From Bacteroidota bacterium (GTDB lineage Bacteria > Bacteroidota > Ignavibacteria > UBA10030 > UBA8401), in contig DMPG01000253.1 of the NCBI GenBank assembly GCA_003456055.1, positions 544 to 7,186 on the forward strand: DNA of 6,643 bases, written 5' to 3'. Shown one piece after another: positions 6,007 through 6,643 of this stretch. The stretch's first letter is position 1. Each line of letters opens with the position of its first letter. The translations under genes and the position numbers were made by a program. The notes below the pieces were generated by a model, which saw nothing but the letters and a program-made list of their open reading frames with translations, searched no databases and was not told the DNA's origin.

Positions 6007-6643
6007 AGTGAATTTTCTTTCACTTGCAATAATTCTGTCAAAACCGCTTCACGAGCTGTATGGATCGGGAATTCGTGATGGGTAAATAATTCAAAAGCTT
6101 TTGCCCCTTGGCCAAGCAGCATGTCGATACCGCTGATCGTTCGAGCGCCGGCATATTGAGCAACTTTAAGCAGGGCGGTTTCGATAGGATTATAGACGAT
6201 ATCGAACACCAGTTGATTCTTCTGGATGACGGTATTCGGCGGCAGAGGGTGGAAATTGATCAAAGGAATCATCCCTACCGATGTTGTGTTGATCAACAAT
6301 GATGCAACATTAATTTCGCGAACAGCAACATCGTGATCATTCGTTGAAAAGAATTTTGTTAATCTGAATTTTGGTCCAAACTCTTCCGCAATTGCTGATG
6401 CATGTTCCAACGTTCGATTAACGATCATAATGCGTTTTGGCGAAAAATATTTTGCCACGGCATACACTACTGCACGTGCTGCGCCGCCCGCTCCAAATAT
6501 CACTACATGATTGTTCTTAATTACTTCTGCATAATACGCGAGGGAAATATATACTCCGTGTGCATCAGTATTATATCCAACAAGCCGCCCATTGTTATTG
6601 ACGATGGTATTCACTGCACCGATCATCTTTGATTCTTCGGAAA
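6003..6643 (-). CDS. aroE: Shikimate dehydrogenase AroE, C-terminal about 212 residues (partial, start beyond the right edge)
   Basis: AroE reduces 3-dehydroshikimate to shikimate with NADPH in the chorismate (aromatic amino acid) pathway. The frame is open to the edge, with the first full codon at 6641, and gives SEESKMIGAVNTIV, a conserved internal AroE segment. The Met at 6626 is therefore internal and not the start. About 75-80 N-terminal residues, including the catalytic Lys of the NVTxPHK region, lie outside. Visible hallmarks, numbered from codon 6641, are: GYNTD with the substrate-binding Asp26 (E. coli Asp102); the Rossmann glycine motif GAGGAA at 50-55; NRT at 75-77, the usual NADP-preferring signature; INTTSVGM at 117-124; and SGIDMLLGQGAKAFELFT at 170-187. 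The TGA stop overlaps the ATG of the following response regulator by four bases. Nothing in the visible part is degenerate, so the gene looks functional. The link to the signalling genes downstream is positional only. Confidence 0.96.
   Translation of the reverse strand, partial: SEESKMIGAVNTIVNNNGRLVGYNTDAHGVYISLAYYAEVIKNNHVVIFGAGGAARAVVYAVAKYFSPKRIMIVNRTLEHASAIAEEFGPKFRLTKFFSTNDHDVAVREINVASLLINTTSVGMIPLINFHPLPPNTVIQKNQLVFDIVYNPIETALLKVAQYAGARTISGIDMLLGQGAKAFELFTHHEFPIHTAREAVLTELLQVKENSL
6007..6024 (-). promoter_or_regulatory. Perfect 6-bp inverted repeat immediately before the first response-regulator start
   Basis: In the transcribed sense the 18 bases just before the ATG read AGTGAA-AGAAAA-TTCACT, a perfect six-pair stem with a six-base loop. 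It lies inside the last codons of aroE and covers the region where a ribosome would bind for the next gene; the only purine-rich stretch (GAAAGAAAA) lies within the stem and loop. Such a hairpin could be opened by ribosomes finishing aroE, coupling the two genes. The stem is AT-rich and short, so chance is a real alternative. Confidence 0.4.

Noticed and set aside
6624..6626. ATG at 6626 as the true start of aroE
   Set aside because: The reading frame stays open to the window edge, and the residues around it (ESKMIGAVNT) match an internal conserved AroE segment.
1..6643. Mobile elements, CRISPR arrays, tRNA or rRNA genes
   Set aside because: I found no transposase or integrase motifs, no regularly spaced direct repeats, and no RNA gene signatures on either strand.

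Overview
The window is a densely packed bacterial segment in which every supportable gene lies on the minus strand. It reads best as one transcription unit running from high to low coordinates. In transcription order it holds: the 3' part of aroE (shikimate dehydrogenase, cut by the right edge); two paralogous response regulators of unusual architecture; a membrane-anchored hybrid histidine kinase with GAF, PAS, kinase and receiver domains; a RodZ-like membrane protein with an N-terminal helix-turn-helix; and the 5' part of ligA (NAD+-dependent DNA ligase, cut by the left edge).

The organism is probably from the Bacteroidota/Chlorobiota/Ignavibacteria group. The LigA active-site region has the RNTTSGTLKLQDP form I associate with that group. 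GC content looks like the low-to-mid forties by eye. None of the five gene starts in the window has a convincing Shine-Dalgarno sequence, which fits Bacteroidota-type initiation. This placement is an inference from a few motifs, not a phylogeny.

Right part (about 3852-6643): aroE overlaps the first response regulator by an ATGA, and a perfect short hairpin sits directly before that start. The first regulator (369 aa) is followed after 28 nt by its shorter paralogue (331 aa). Each has a TPR-like helical N-terminus, a low-complexity Pro/Lys/Glu linker, a TerB/DjlA-like helical domain with a DGxIT..E motif, and a C-terminal receiver. Neither has a DNA-binding or enzymatic output. Middle part (1665-3851): the hybrid kinase follows after 21 nt. 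Left part (1-1664): an 87-bp gap with a ten-A/T homopolymer precedes the rodZ-like gene, whose stop overlaps the ligA start (TAATG).

The kinase and the two regulators form a plausible signalling module embedded between housekeeping genes (aromatic amino acid synthesis, cell shape, DNA ligation). The kinase could phosphorylate its own receiver, the two stand-alone receivers, or both. The regulators would then act through protein-protein contacts of their TPR-like and TerB-like parts rather than through transcription. No mobile element, CRISPR array, tRNA or rRNA is visible, and there is no gene-free stretch over 300 bases.
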